The position numbers and the translations under genes are program-made. DNA of 26,563 nt, taken from assembly GCA_030180075.1 (NCBI GenBank), contig JASNJN010000107.1, positions 1 to 26,563 of the forward strand, in the 5' to 3' direction. Shown here one piece after another: positions 17,606-26,563 of this stretch. How positions within the stretch are numbered: the stretch's first letter is position 1; the number at the start of each line of letters is the position of its first letter. The stretch is from Mikrocytos mackini (Eukaryota > Endomyxa > Ascetosporea > Mikrocytida > Mikrocytiidae). The notes beneath the pieces were generated by a model, which worked only from the letters and a program-made list of their open reading frames with translations, ran no database searches and was not told the DNA's origin.

Positions 17606-18161
17606 TATTAAATAGACGAACTTGATAAAAAATTACAGCCCGTTTGATCTTATATTTATTTATCTAATGGGAATCTTAATAACAGTATCATCTATTTAAA
17701 TTTGAATTTAAAGAAGGAAGATCATTTATAAATACAACAAATTATTTTAATACTTAATATACGATTGAATATATTATAGAGTATAAAATAATAAGTTTAA
17801 GATACAGCCGAGAAAATATACTGATTAAAAAATGTTTATTTTTATGAAAATTGGGGTAATTAACAGCTTTAATTACATGGGAATATAGTTTTAAAGTAAA
17901 TAGTTTATAACAAATAATACCCCATATAGCTGCTATATATTAAAAATATTTTTTCATATTTCATATTAATAAATATTAAGAAAGAAACCTAAACTTAAAT
18001 TTAAATAAACAAAAATGATTTATGTTACAAAATATAAAAATAATTTAGTTTTTATAATATTATAAAAACTATTAAACATAATCAAGAAAGATATTAACAT
18101 TTTAATTAGTTATTATTATTACTCAGTTCTTTTAATCCCTCATATTCTTCAATCCTTATGT
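17606..18161. other. Intergenic AT-rich region with perfect palindrome
   Basis: About 555 bp with no gene. It contains a 26-bp perfect palindrome at 18046-18071 (half-site TAGTTTTTATAAT). This lies downstream of the Helitron coding region on the Helitron strand and could be part of its 3' end, but no clean GC-rich hairpin plus CTRR terminus was identified. Confidence 0.35.
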
Positions 18162-21100
18162 TCATCTGTAAGCGGTTTTAATCTGCAAATACCGTTCTGC
18201 GGTAAAAGGTATAAGCTTAAGATCCTCAAATTTTTTAATTCAGCTGAGAGCAACATATGTCAATCCTGGACAAAATTCTTTGGTTCCTATATCCACGGCA
18301 ACGTTTTCCAGTGTCATTCCTTGACTCTTATGTATTGTTAAGGCAAAAGCACTCTTGACAGGGAATTGGGTTCGACTTTCTTTGAAATTAAATTCGTTGA
18401 ATATGGTTTGCATCTTTATGGGAATCAAGTTGGGGTTAGTTGTTGTTCTGTTGTTGATATTTTTAAATTCCATTATAAGAATGTGAGGATGAAATTTCCC
18501 TTTGATATTATTGAAAAGAACATCTCTTAACATACCCATCGTTCCATTTGCCAACCAAGTTCAACGTTTAAATTTGATGTCAGATAATATGGAGAATTCA
18601 ATAACAAATAAAGACATGTTCCAAGGCCTTCAAATAATTCCGTATTTTTGTTCTTTATATTAGGATGAGAATCATTGGAAATTGAACAAAATAGTTTATC
18701 TGACGAATTTGATATTTGTTGAAGATTATATAATTTTGCATCATTATTGGTTGCAAACAATCTTATTGTTGTAGTTAGTAAGGTTAAATCTTCATGGTAG
18801 ATAAAATTATTTTTTAAATAAACCCAATCGTTGACAGATGGATTTCCGATCCTAAGATTTTCTAAAAGTGAGACAAATATGTCGGATTCATTTCCTTGTT
18901 GTCTCATTATTTTATCCAATATAAATATTTGGTTAAACTCACGATAAAGAAAAAAACCAAATTGTTCTTCAAATCTTTTGTATTGTTTATCATATAAAGG
19001 ATGGCTCTTTACGGGTGGTAGTTGAAATATATCACCACAAAGAATCATAGGAAGTCCACCACAAATTTCATCTTTACTCATTATTTGTTTGAGTCTAGAA
19101 TCCAACCAAAAAATTCGAACTGACCTAACATTGAAAATTCATCAATCAGAAGATATTTCTTATTTTTAAACTTCTCTTGCATTTTAAATAGGATTTTATC
19201 TGACAATTCTTTTTCCCTTGGCTTGGTTATAGGGAGATTTACGGTTTTATGAATAGTTTGTATGTCATTTCCTATGTTCATCGCGGCTTTCCTTGTGGTT
19301 GCAGTTAACACAATACTTTTCTTCAACTTGTTTTTTAATAATTTTATTAGAAATGTTTTCCCTGTTCCTGCAGATCCTAATATAATTACCAAATTTTGCG
19401 AAGTTATTTTGTTTAATTCAATATTTGAAAAAAAAATCATATATGTCTTTTTGTTTTTTGTTAATTTAATATCAGGTGCGTTGTCCACAATGGTGAGATT
19501 ATCATGGCTTGTATATCCATATATTTCGTCAATATTTTCAACCAGAACACTGTATTTTATTAAAGAGTTTTCATTTTCTATTAAAGTTATATTTTTATTA
19601 TTAATTTCAACACGCCCCGTCAGTAACTTATTTAAGTTATTTTCCTCATCGTAGATTATGTTTGAATCGGAATTGGTATTTATCTCGGCCAACAAACAAC
19701 CAAACAAAGAATGATCTTCCACTGCATTGGCACTATCATGATTAGTTCTGTGGTCTATGGCAGATGTTTTAGTGTGATTATCACCAGGAATAAGACTTGT
19801 AAATTTTCCAAAATTAATAAATGAGGGATGGTTATCTGTATATGATTCCCATTCACAAATTAAAATAGCTTTTTCTGGTTCGCTGAATATATGATCAAGT
19901 CCATTAGATAATTCAGTCCACGGCTTGAATTTGATAAGTTGCAATAGACAATATTTGTAATATTTTTCAGATCCTTTGGTGTATATAAAATTCGGAATAA
20001 ACTTGACAACTTTCTCTTTGATTTCCGATTTTCTCTTACACAATTTGTTATTTTTAATAAAATATTTACTTATAAATTGATATAAATTTAAGGATGATAA
20101 ATCCTGTCTTCTATTCTTATAAAAGTACAAAATACTGTGTTTAATGATATCACGATTGTTTGTTGTAGACAAATTAAGTTCCTTACAATCAAACAAATTT
20201 ATGGAAACAAATTCCAAAGAACTTTTATATAAAGGAAGGCCTTGTAATATATGTGAGCATTCCATAAGACCAATGTCCCTACCTGCCAACTTTTTTAATA
20301 TTGAAGATTTAAATATAGAAGATATTGGGCGATTTTCATCCTGTTCTATCATGTTTTCTATACAATATTTCAATCCAATTGATGTTGGCTCTGATTTAGT
20401 TACATATTTAGTTAGATATTCTACAACATGTGTTTCTGAAAGTATAAATTGCATATCGACATTGGCCTTCCACCCAAGAATTTGATATATATTGTGAGTG
20501 TTAATTAACGAATCTTTTCTTTCAATTTCGTATGTTAAATAATTATCACCGATTTTGTTTTGGTTGTATATGATTTTTGTATGTAATGATTCAGGTTTAG
20601 GAAAACCAAAACGGCATTTTCTAACACCACGTTTAATTCGGAGACAATACGATTCCGAGCACTTTGTATGTCGACAACATTTATTGGACAATTCTGAATA
20701 ATACTTTGATAATGATAAAAATTTATTATCGGATAATAAAATCGAGCAAGGATGTGAGTTATTAAGAATTGGTTGTTTATGAATATCATTTAACGAATTT
20801 GGCCATTTGGAAGTTATGTATCTGTCAATAGTATTTATCAATGTTGTTTCAATATTATTCCAATAATTAATAGAAGAATCAGAAAGATTTCCAAGTTTTG
20901 ATAAATTATTATACTCAATTGCTTTCTTTACATAAAATTCCAGGTCTATGTTAAGCTTTACCCTTGCAAAACCGTGTATATGAATTGTACCACGGTGTTG
21001 AAATTCAATACGAAACCAATGCCATTCTGATGGATATATCTCTTTAAAAAGTATTTTTATAAAATGTGTGAAACGCTCCATAAAATACCAATCAATAAGA

Positions 21101-21750
21101 GAAGTGTTTTTCTGAATGGATTGCATTTTGTCAAACCATGTATCAGGAAGGTTTGAAGAAAAAAGCCTGAGCATATCTGGCCAGTAAGATTCGGCTGAAG
21201 AGAATGTAAAAAATATATTAGGCGAACCTTTCTGTTCTATAATATTTTGCAATGACCCTTTTACGCTCAGCCAATAACTTGCATTACCTCTTACATTTGA
21301 TGTGTAATTCAAACATTTATTTATAAATTGTTTAGATTCTAAAGGATTTGAAAGTATACTTTTAATTTTCTCAACTGACAAATCGCCGATTTCAAATTCT
21401 TTGTGGAGAAAAATTTTCGTTTGCAAAATAAGACGATGTCTTTCCAAAAGATTATAAGCCCAAAACACAAAAAGCTTGTTCTCTGCAAAAGGATATATAA
21501 CTTCATCTCCAATATTGTATGAATATTTAAGTAAATGTTTAATGGAATCACCCCAATTAATATTGTACTATATGTTTTTACGGGTGAAATCGCCTTTGGA
21601 GGTTGGGAATAAAACTGGAAAACAATAAGTATCCAGAAAAGGAGTATTAAACTCATTAATAGGACTTCCGCTAAACGAATAATTTAAGGTAGAAGCGATA
21701 CTTTCGTTTTTCACTTTGTTTTTTATTAATATCTGGTATAAATGTTTCAT
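18162..21750 (-). pseudogene. Helitron Rep/helicase protein, broken
   Basis: Rolling-circle transposase fused to a Pif1-like helicase, minus strand. From ATG 21750: Helitron N-terminal domain (FPVLFPTSKGDFTRKN, FAENKLFVFWAYNLLERHR), a replication initiator with HUH (IHIHGFARV, about 20970-20985), a Cys/His cluster ending CRFGFPK, then twin tyrosines YLTKY (about 20402-20418). Downstream come Walker A GSAGTGKT (about 19354-19377), DEFSML, CGDIFQLPPV and ALTIHKSQGMT with CPGLTYVALS. Breaks: in-frame TAG at 21568-21570, frame change near 19090-19105, frame change near 18545-18556, TGA at 18240-18242 with similarity continuing to a stop at 18162. The N-terminus is incomplete because the fold-back element adjoins it. 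Not functional, but all catalytic motifs are still legible, so decay is recent. Confidence 0.93.
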
Positions 21751-21777
21751 AAATATCCCCCTCCGTATCGCTCTGAT

Positions 21778-23078
21778 GGTTTTAACTTTTTCTCCCACAA
21801 AAAATTTTTTTTCCCACAAATAACTTTTTCTCCCACAAATTCCTCGTTTTCCCCCAAAAAATTTTTATTCCCCCACTTTTCAAATTTCCCCCAAAATTTT
21901 TTTCAAAAATGATTATTTTCTGCCAATCTGTCGAAATAAGCATTTTTATCCATTTTTGGAAAAAAAAATTTTTTGACCATCAAAAAAAATTTCGGATGAA
22001 AAAAAATTTTTTGTTCAGAAACGTGTTTTTATAATTAAATACAACTTTTTGAAAAAATTTTTTTTCGGAATTTTTTCAAAGGAGTTCATCAGAAAAATTT
22101 CAATAAAGTCGACGTCTAAAAACATGATTTTTTTCAAAAATTTTTTCCGAAATTTTTTTGGCAAGCATATTTTTGAGAAATCTACAATTAAAAACTTTTA
22201 GAAATTCTCAAAAAATTTGTGATCACATTATTATTAAAATTTAAAAATTGGGGTTCAAAACACCCATATTTGAGGCATCAACATAATGAATATTTTTCCA
22301 AGATATTTTTTGGAAATGATTTTTATTCTAGATCTCGTGCATAAAAAGCGATAAAAAATTTTTCAAATAAAAATTCCGGTTTAATTAATAAAATTTTTAA
22401 CTCAACTTTTACATAAAAATCGAAAATTTCAAAAAAAAAAATCTAAAAAAAAAAATTTTTTTCAAAATTTATTTTTTAACCAGAAAAAACATAGTCCAAT
22501 GTTATTTATGGTAATAAACGACTTTCAACGATAAAAAATAAATTTTGAAAAAAAATTTTTTTTTAGATTTTTTTTTTTGAAATTTTCGATTTTTATGTAA
22601 AAAGTTGAGTTAAAAATTTTATTAATTAAACCGGAATTTTTATTTGAAAATTTTTTTATCGCTTTTTATGCACGAGATCTAGAATAAAAATCATTTCCAA
22701 AAAATATCTTGGAAAAATATTCATTATGTTGATGCCTCAAATATGGGTGTTTTGAACCCCAATTTTTAAATTTTAATAATAATGTGATCACAAATTTTTT
22801 GAGAATTTCTNAAAGTTTTTAATTGTAGATTTCTCAAAAATATGCTTGCCAAAAAAATTTCGGAAAAAATTTTTGAAAAAAATCATGTTTTTAGACGTCG
22901 ACTTTATTGAAAATTTTCTGATGAACTCCTTTGAAAAAATTCCGAAAAAAAATTTTTTTCAAAAAGTTGTATTTAATTATAAAAACACGTTTCTGAACAA
23001 AAAATTTTTTTTCATCCGAAATTTTTTATTNGNTATTTGTGGGAAAAAAAATTTTTTGTGGGAGAAAAAGTTAAAACC
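21778..23078. mobile_element. Fold-back (giant inverted repeat) element
   Basis: Ends GGTTTTAAC and GTTAAAACC, with GAT on each side (21775-21777 and 23079-23081) as a possible 3-bp target duplication. Core arms of about 500 bp (21982-22478 and 22532-23028) are inverted with very few mismatches around a 53-bp loop (22479-22531). Outer arms (21778-21824 and 23034-23078) also pair. About 157 bp on the left (21825-21981), made of TTTTTCTCCCACAAA-like units, have no partner on the right. Ambiguous bases lie exactly there at 23031-23033, and another at 22811. No coding capacity. It abuts and probably truncates the Helitron 5' end. Class uncertain; it resembles Foldback-type or long-TIR MITEs. Confidence 0.8.
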
Positions 23079-23081
23079 GAT

Positions 23082-23374
23082 CTGAGTAAAACCCTAAATC
23101 TCTATACCATACTATATATTATAGTCCCTTATTGAAAAGTGAATCAATTAAATTTAATTTGTTCATAAAACTAATAAAGAATTCATACCTAATTAAATAA
23201 TGAAATAACATATTATATAGATAATGCAATGTAATTTGTTTTAATTAATTATACATTTGATTTTGTTTTATAGATTTAGTAAGTAAATGGAATTGGGCTA
23301 GAAAAGGACCAATCGTACATTCGTTGTTATATAAACCATTCCAAATCAGATTTTTATAATCCAATCCATACGAA
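23082..23374. other. AT-rich gap without features
   Basis: About 290 bp between the fold-back element and the pogo-like element. No gene, repeat or RNA recognised on either strand. Confidence 0.4.
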
Positions 23375-23377
23375 TAG

Positions 23378-24292
23378 AGTCAAACCTTGATAAGATTTTC
23401 AAAGTCCCGTTTTTCTCCATGTTTTGTAAATCTTACGCGTAGTTTGGGATTTATCACGATACGACCAGAATTTTGGAAAACCATAAATGAATATTTTATG
23501 TATTTTTAAATTATAAACCAGATGTAATCCATGGATCTCAAAGTAATGATAAATTTTTATTTCTTCAAGAGCATAAATGACAAAATTTCCAAGATTTTGC
23601 ACTAGGCTATTGACACAGCGTATTTTGTAGGAAATAACTTTTTTTAATATATTACAAATCTACATTTATATGACCTCAATGCGTAGATCTCGATCTCGTA
23701 AACAACGCGCTGGGTTCGGTTTTCGATTTAATTTAGTTTCCGTGCTTAAATTTTCCGATAAATTAGGCCTCCAGCTATAGAAACAGACTGAAAATGCCAA
23801 TTGATGATTATTTTTCAAAATTTTTAAAAAACAAACAAATTGTTAGGGTTAAAAGCGGCTGAAACCCGATATAAATCATTTTCGACCGATATAAACTTAT
23901 TCTAAGAAAAAGTTATTTCCTATGAAATATGGAAAATAGGCTATTGCTTATACATATTATTACTAGAAGTTCTAAATTAGCGCTAACACTTCTATTTAAA
24001 GTTATATTATACCTGGAATATTGAACCAAGATTTTTCATTTGGAATATTTTTGATAAAATAAATTTTATCCAAGTGTAAATATTAACAAAAAAATATTTT
24101 TTCAAATTTTGATAAATGGATTCCTATGCTATTTTAGCACTTAATTAATACTTATTGGGTAAAGTTCACATAATTTATGCACAATTTGGTGATTATTGAT
24201 TCATGTTCCGAAAAAGCATTTTCGGAAAATCGCCGAAAATGGGTGTTATTTGTAAATCTTAGGAAATTTGTAAATTTTATCGAGGTTTGACT
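23378..24292. mobile_element. Pogo/Tigger-like non-autonomous element
   Basis: AGTCAAACCTTGATAA at 23378-23393 is inverted at 24277-24292 with one mismatch (AGTCAAACCTCGATAA). The sequence CAAACCTCGATA is typical of pogo/Tigger terminal repeats of the Tc1/mariner superfamily. TA occurs next to or 2 bp from each end, so a clean TA duplication is not certain. The 0.9-kb interior has no open frame, but includes an internal inverted pair (AGGAAATAACTTTTTT near 23629; AAAAAGTTATTTCCT near 23907) and TTTGTAAATCTTA near both ends. This suggests a MITE or a deletion derivative. Confidence 0.6.
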
Positions 24293-24725
24293 ATATTCAG
24301 TGTTTTTGGAGTTTCTGATTTTGTCGAACCCTGTATAGAACAAATATCTACGTTAGTGGGAACTTTGGAAGACTATATTTAGTTAATAAAGGAACTTAAA
24401 AGTAAAATCAATAAGGTCACTTTTGTTTATTTAACGATTGGCTACTTTAAGAGAATTCTTTGTTGAGTAAATATATATGGAGTCATATTTTAAATGTAAA
24501 AAGAAAATGAATATGCAAACAACATAGGTGAAATATATTTAAAGAGTTATAAATTAGATAAACATCAATGATGTTTGCAAACACAAACACATCATTTTGT
24601 GATGTGCCAAAAAGCTATTTTCGCTAAAATAGATCATAAAAGACTCAACATATGGCATATTTTGAAGATCCTAAATGTCTATTTATATTATTATTAAACA
24701 GCATACAGGCATAATTAATTAGATC
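24293..24725. other. AT-rich gap without features
   Basis: About 430 bp between the pogo-like element and the 3' end of the non-LTR element. No gene recognised. A sharp rise in GC content just right of 24725 marks the probable boundary of the retrotransposon. Confidence 0.4.
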
Positions 24726-25033
24726 TGTGCACTGTTACTTCCAACCGTGTTGGTGGTTCCTGTTCCCTTTCTGCGGAGAAAGGACCCCTCCTACTTCCTT
24801 TTTCCTTTTCCTTTTATTTTCTTTCAAATAGGACTTACGCCACCTAATAATTTTGTCAAAGACAATGTTAGTTGCCTCCTAAACCGGAGGTGGCTTCACC
24901 TCAGAAGGATCGGCTCTTTAAGGGTGTGTATGGGCAAGTAGCCCTGCACCCGTCTTTAAGTGTGCGTGACACTAAGGTTGGCTGCCTGATAAATCTCTCT
25001 TTGGGTCCTTTCTCCTTGTTCTCTCCAAAGCTC
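24726..25033 (-). other. 3' UTR of the R2/R4-like element
   Basis: About 310 bp after the ORF stop, clearly GC-richer than the flank. It contains hairpins: GAGGTG/CACCTC (24887-24902), an alternative CCTCC/GGAGG (24875-24890) that would exclude it, and AGTGT/ACACT (24959-24973). R2-type elements use a structured 3' UTR for recognition by the reverse transcriptase. No poly(A) tail is seen; the exact 3' end is estimated from composition. Confidence 0.5.
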
Positions 25034-26563
25034 TTATTTGCGGGCTGCAGGGGTGAGGTTAAAGGCTTTACCTATGTTGTGGACGTAGCGTTTGACTGCG
25101 GGGAAATTCTTCTTCCCTACTCTGCTTCTCCTCTGGATGAATGCTTCTAAGGGCCCCTTATAGGCTGCCGGCATTGGCCGCTTTGGCGTTTGGTTCCCGG
25201 GTTGCGCATCTCCCAATTTGGTTGAAAACCAGTGGTAAATATTGAGACTACCTTTCAGGTTCACATTCTGGATCCTTGATAGTAGCTCTACTTTCTGCGC
25301 TGCCCTAGAACCAGTCCTGTTTCTGCCAAGCCCATGGGGCTTGGCAATTGCCTTTCTGAACCTGGTTAGATTCTCGGACGCGTCCTTAGTGATTGCTCCT
25401 ACTTGTCCTATAACAAAAGTGTAGTTGGTCACTCTGTAACCAGGGTACTTCCTTCTTATGATTTCTGGGAGATGTTTATACTTTTCCTTCTTCTCGGTTT
25501 CTTTCACTGTTATCAGGTCCTCTGCACTGACTCCAACCTCGAGGATTGTGATCCTCTTCTTTATGTTGTCAATGCAGAAGATGTCTGGTAACTGTGAAGT
25601 CTTCACCCCTTTCTCTTTATACCAGACACGTTGGTCCAGTACCAGGGTGAAGTTGTCATCCGATCTTTCTGCTCTTGCGCCCATATCTGACAACAGGAAT
25701 TTCTTCCCAAGTTGTCTGTTGTTGATCACATCGTTGGCGATCTGCAACACCACTGCATCGTGTCTGTTCTTTAGCAGACTGAATGGTATTACAGTGCAGC
25801 CCCCTAGGATGTGTCCAACAGTTTCGGGACATCCTTTGCATTTTCTACACTTTGGGTCTACCGATGGGTTAACCCTATGTTTCCAGGCCCTTACATCACC
25901 ACGTCCTTCTTGTAGTAGTAGGACCCGTCTTGTGTCGTAAGGGCTTAATCCTGGCTTGGATAGCCAAACGTTTGATGCTTTTTGATCCAGATGTTCTTGT
26001 TTCCGGATCGTATTGAACCCAGACTGTAGCTTTGAACCGTCCCACTGTTTAAGGTGGTTCCTGTAGAAGGTTTCACGAATAATCCGCACTTCCTCATGTT
26101 CAGGCTTATGTCTGAGTCCTCGCTTACCTTCAAATTGGTAGTTGGTGACCTTGTCACGGGCTCTCTGCACTATCGTTTTTTGTTTCGAGCCACGTGAACG
26201 GAGAGCTTGTTGAAGGAGGTGCTGGCTTCTAATAATATGAGCAGATATGTCCCGGTCCTTCTTCCATTTCTGGTCTCTGGTTCCGTACACCTGCTCATAT
26301 GCCATTGGGCACTCCTCATACGTCTGGAGTCTGTCGAAGTACCTGCATACTGAGATAGCCTCAAGATAATCATCTTCCTCGAAATTGGGAATGTTGAAGC
26401 CTCCCCTTTCTGTGGGAGAATGCATTCTCCCTGTTGAAAGGCCGTATGGAACCCTGCCGCTTTCCCGCAACTGCTTTCTAGCGAATCTGGTGAGTCCCCG
26501 GAGGTCGGCTATTCGCCATTCCATTACTTGGGAGATGTATCTTACCAGAGGGGATACGTAGAC
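25034..26563 (-). CDS. R2/R4-like non-LTR retrotransposon ORF, C-terminal part
   Basis: The frame is open to the right window edge, so the N-terminus and most of the reverse transcriptase are outside; the first in-window ATG (26524) is not the start. Counting from that Met, residues 1-220 are RT thumb and linker (GGFNIPNFEEDDYLEA, AHIIRSQHLL). Then comes a C-x2-C-x8-H-x4-C knuckle (C226, C229, H238, C243) characteristic of R2-clade proteins, followed by a restriction-enzyme-like endonuclease with P313-D314, E329 (ITILEVGV) and Lys near 348-350. Such proteins nick a specific site and prime reverse transcription there; R2 and R4 target rDNA. Codon and base composition differ strongly from the AT-rich host genes, pointing to recent arrival. 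No stop or frameshift is seen in the visible part. Confidence 0.85.
   Translation of the reverse strand, partial: VYVSPLVRYISQVMEWRIADLRGLTRFARKQLRESGRVPYGLSTGRMHSPTERGGFNIPNFEEDDYLEAISVCRYFDRLQTYEECPMAYEQVYGTRDQKWKKDRDISAHIIRSQHLLQQALRSRGSKQKTIVQRARDKVTNYQFEGKRGLRHKPEHEEVRIIRETFYRNHLKQWDGSKLQSGFNTIRKQEHLDQKASNVWLSKPGLSPYDTRRVLLLQEGRGDVRAWKHRVNPSVDPKCRKCKGCPETVGHILGGCTVIPFSLLKNRHDAVVLQIANDVINNRQLGKKFLLSDMGARAERSDDNFTLVLDQRVWYKEKGVKTSQLPDIFCIDNIKKRITILEVGVSAEDLITVKETEKKEKYKHLPEIIRRKYPGYRVTNYTFVIGQVGAITKDASENLTRFRKAIAKPHGLGRNRTGSRAAQKVELLSRIQNVNLKGSLNIYHWFSTKLGDAQPGNQTPKRPMPAAYKGPLEAFIQRRSRVGKKNFPAVKRYVHNIGKAFNLTPAARK

Noticed and set aside
22846-23085. 79-residue open frame in the fold-back right arm
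   Set aside because: It is made only of Lys/Phe/Asn codons from poly-A/T arm sequence, crosses ambiguous bases, and its mirror in the left arm is not open.
24152-24343. 63-residue minus-strand open frame
   Set aside because: It lies across the right end of the pogo-like element, is AT-driven and has no motif.
25242-25940. Plus-strand open frames inside the R2-like element
   Set aside because: They are shadows of the minus-strand ORF, which has a clear zinc knuckle and endonuclease motifs; the GC-richer sequence lowers stop frequency.

Overview
The window reads as intron-poor, AT-rich eukaryotic DNA. A compact island of six uninterrupted host-like genes (about 4.65-14.5 kb) lies between two zones of decayed transposable elements. 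Tight spacing, absence of visible introns, short leaders and an AAATTTT-type motif just upstream of most start codons fit a transposon-rich microsporidian best. This is an inference; another AT-rich unicellular eukaryote with a standard genetic code is possible.

Left zone (1-4.6 kb). A TTGTGGA-rich repeat interrupts a hAT-type transposase relic with a BED-like zinc finger. Next come a Helitron fragment, a small TA-flanked MITE carrying CGAATATTCG palindromes, and a 5'-truncated, multiply broken Ty3/gypsy pol with its polypurine tract and the start of a 3' LTR. A solitary Tc1-type end lies just before the first host gene.

Host island. In order: an Sm-like RNA-binding protein (-); a TLDc-domain protein (+); a 945-residue RECQL4/Sld2-like replication protein whose helicase motifs look eroded (+); a seven-helix membrane protein with a C-terminal RGS domain (+); a 1,234-residue signal-peptide-bearing, membrane-anchored surface protein (-); and a RING-like zinc-finger protein (-). 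The Sm and TLDc genes diverge from a 158-bp gap. The RGS and surface-protein genes converge with 40 bp between them. Nothing shows these genes act in one pathway, although the RGS protein and the surface protein both point to membrane or surface biology.

Right zone (14.9 kb to the end). Two head-to-head Tc1-like (DD34E) copies form a 2.68-kb palindrome with TA on both sides. Both share an old frameshift; one copy has a second indel that closes the frame again, so its full-length ORF is misleading. Next is a Helitron Rep/helicase pseudogene whose 5' end is cut by a 1.3-kb fold-back element. Ambiguous bases sit exactly where the fold-back symmetry breaks. A pogo/Tigger-like non-autonomous element follows. 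The window ends inside a GC-richer R2/R4-type non-LTR retrotransposon with an open reading frame and a structured 3' UTR.

The most interesting item is the RECQL4/Sld2-like protein: it keeps the Sld2-type N-terminus and basic motif but appears to have lost the ATPase motifs. The 7TM-RGS protein, the possible thrombospondin-like module of the surface protein and the Tc1 palindrome also merit a look.
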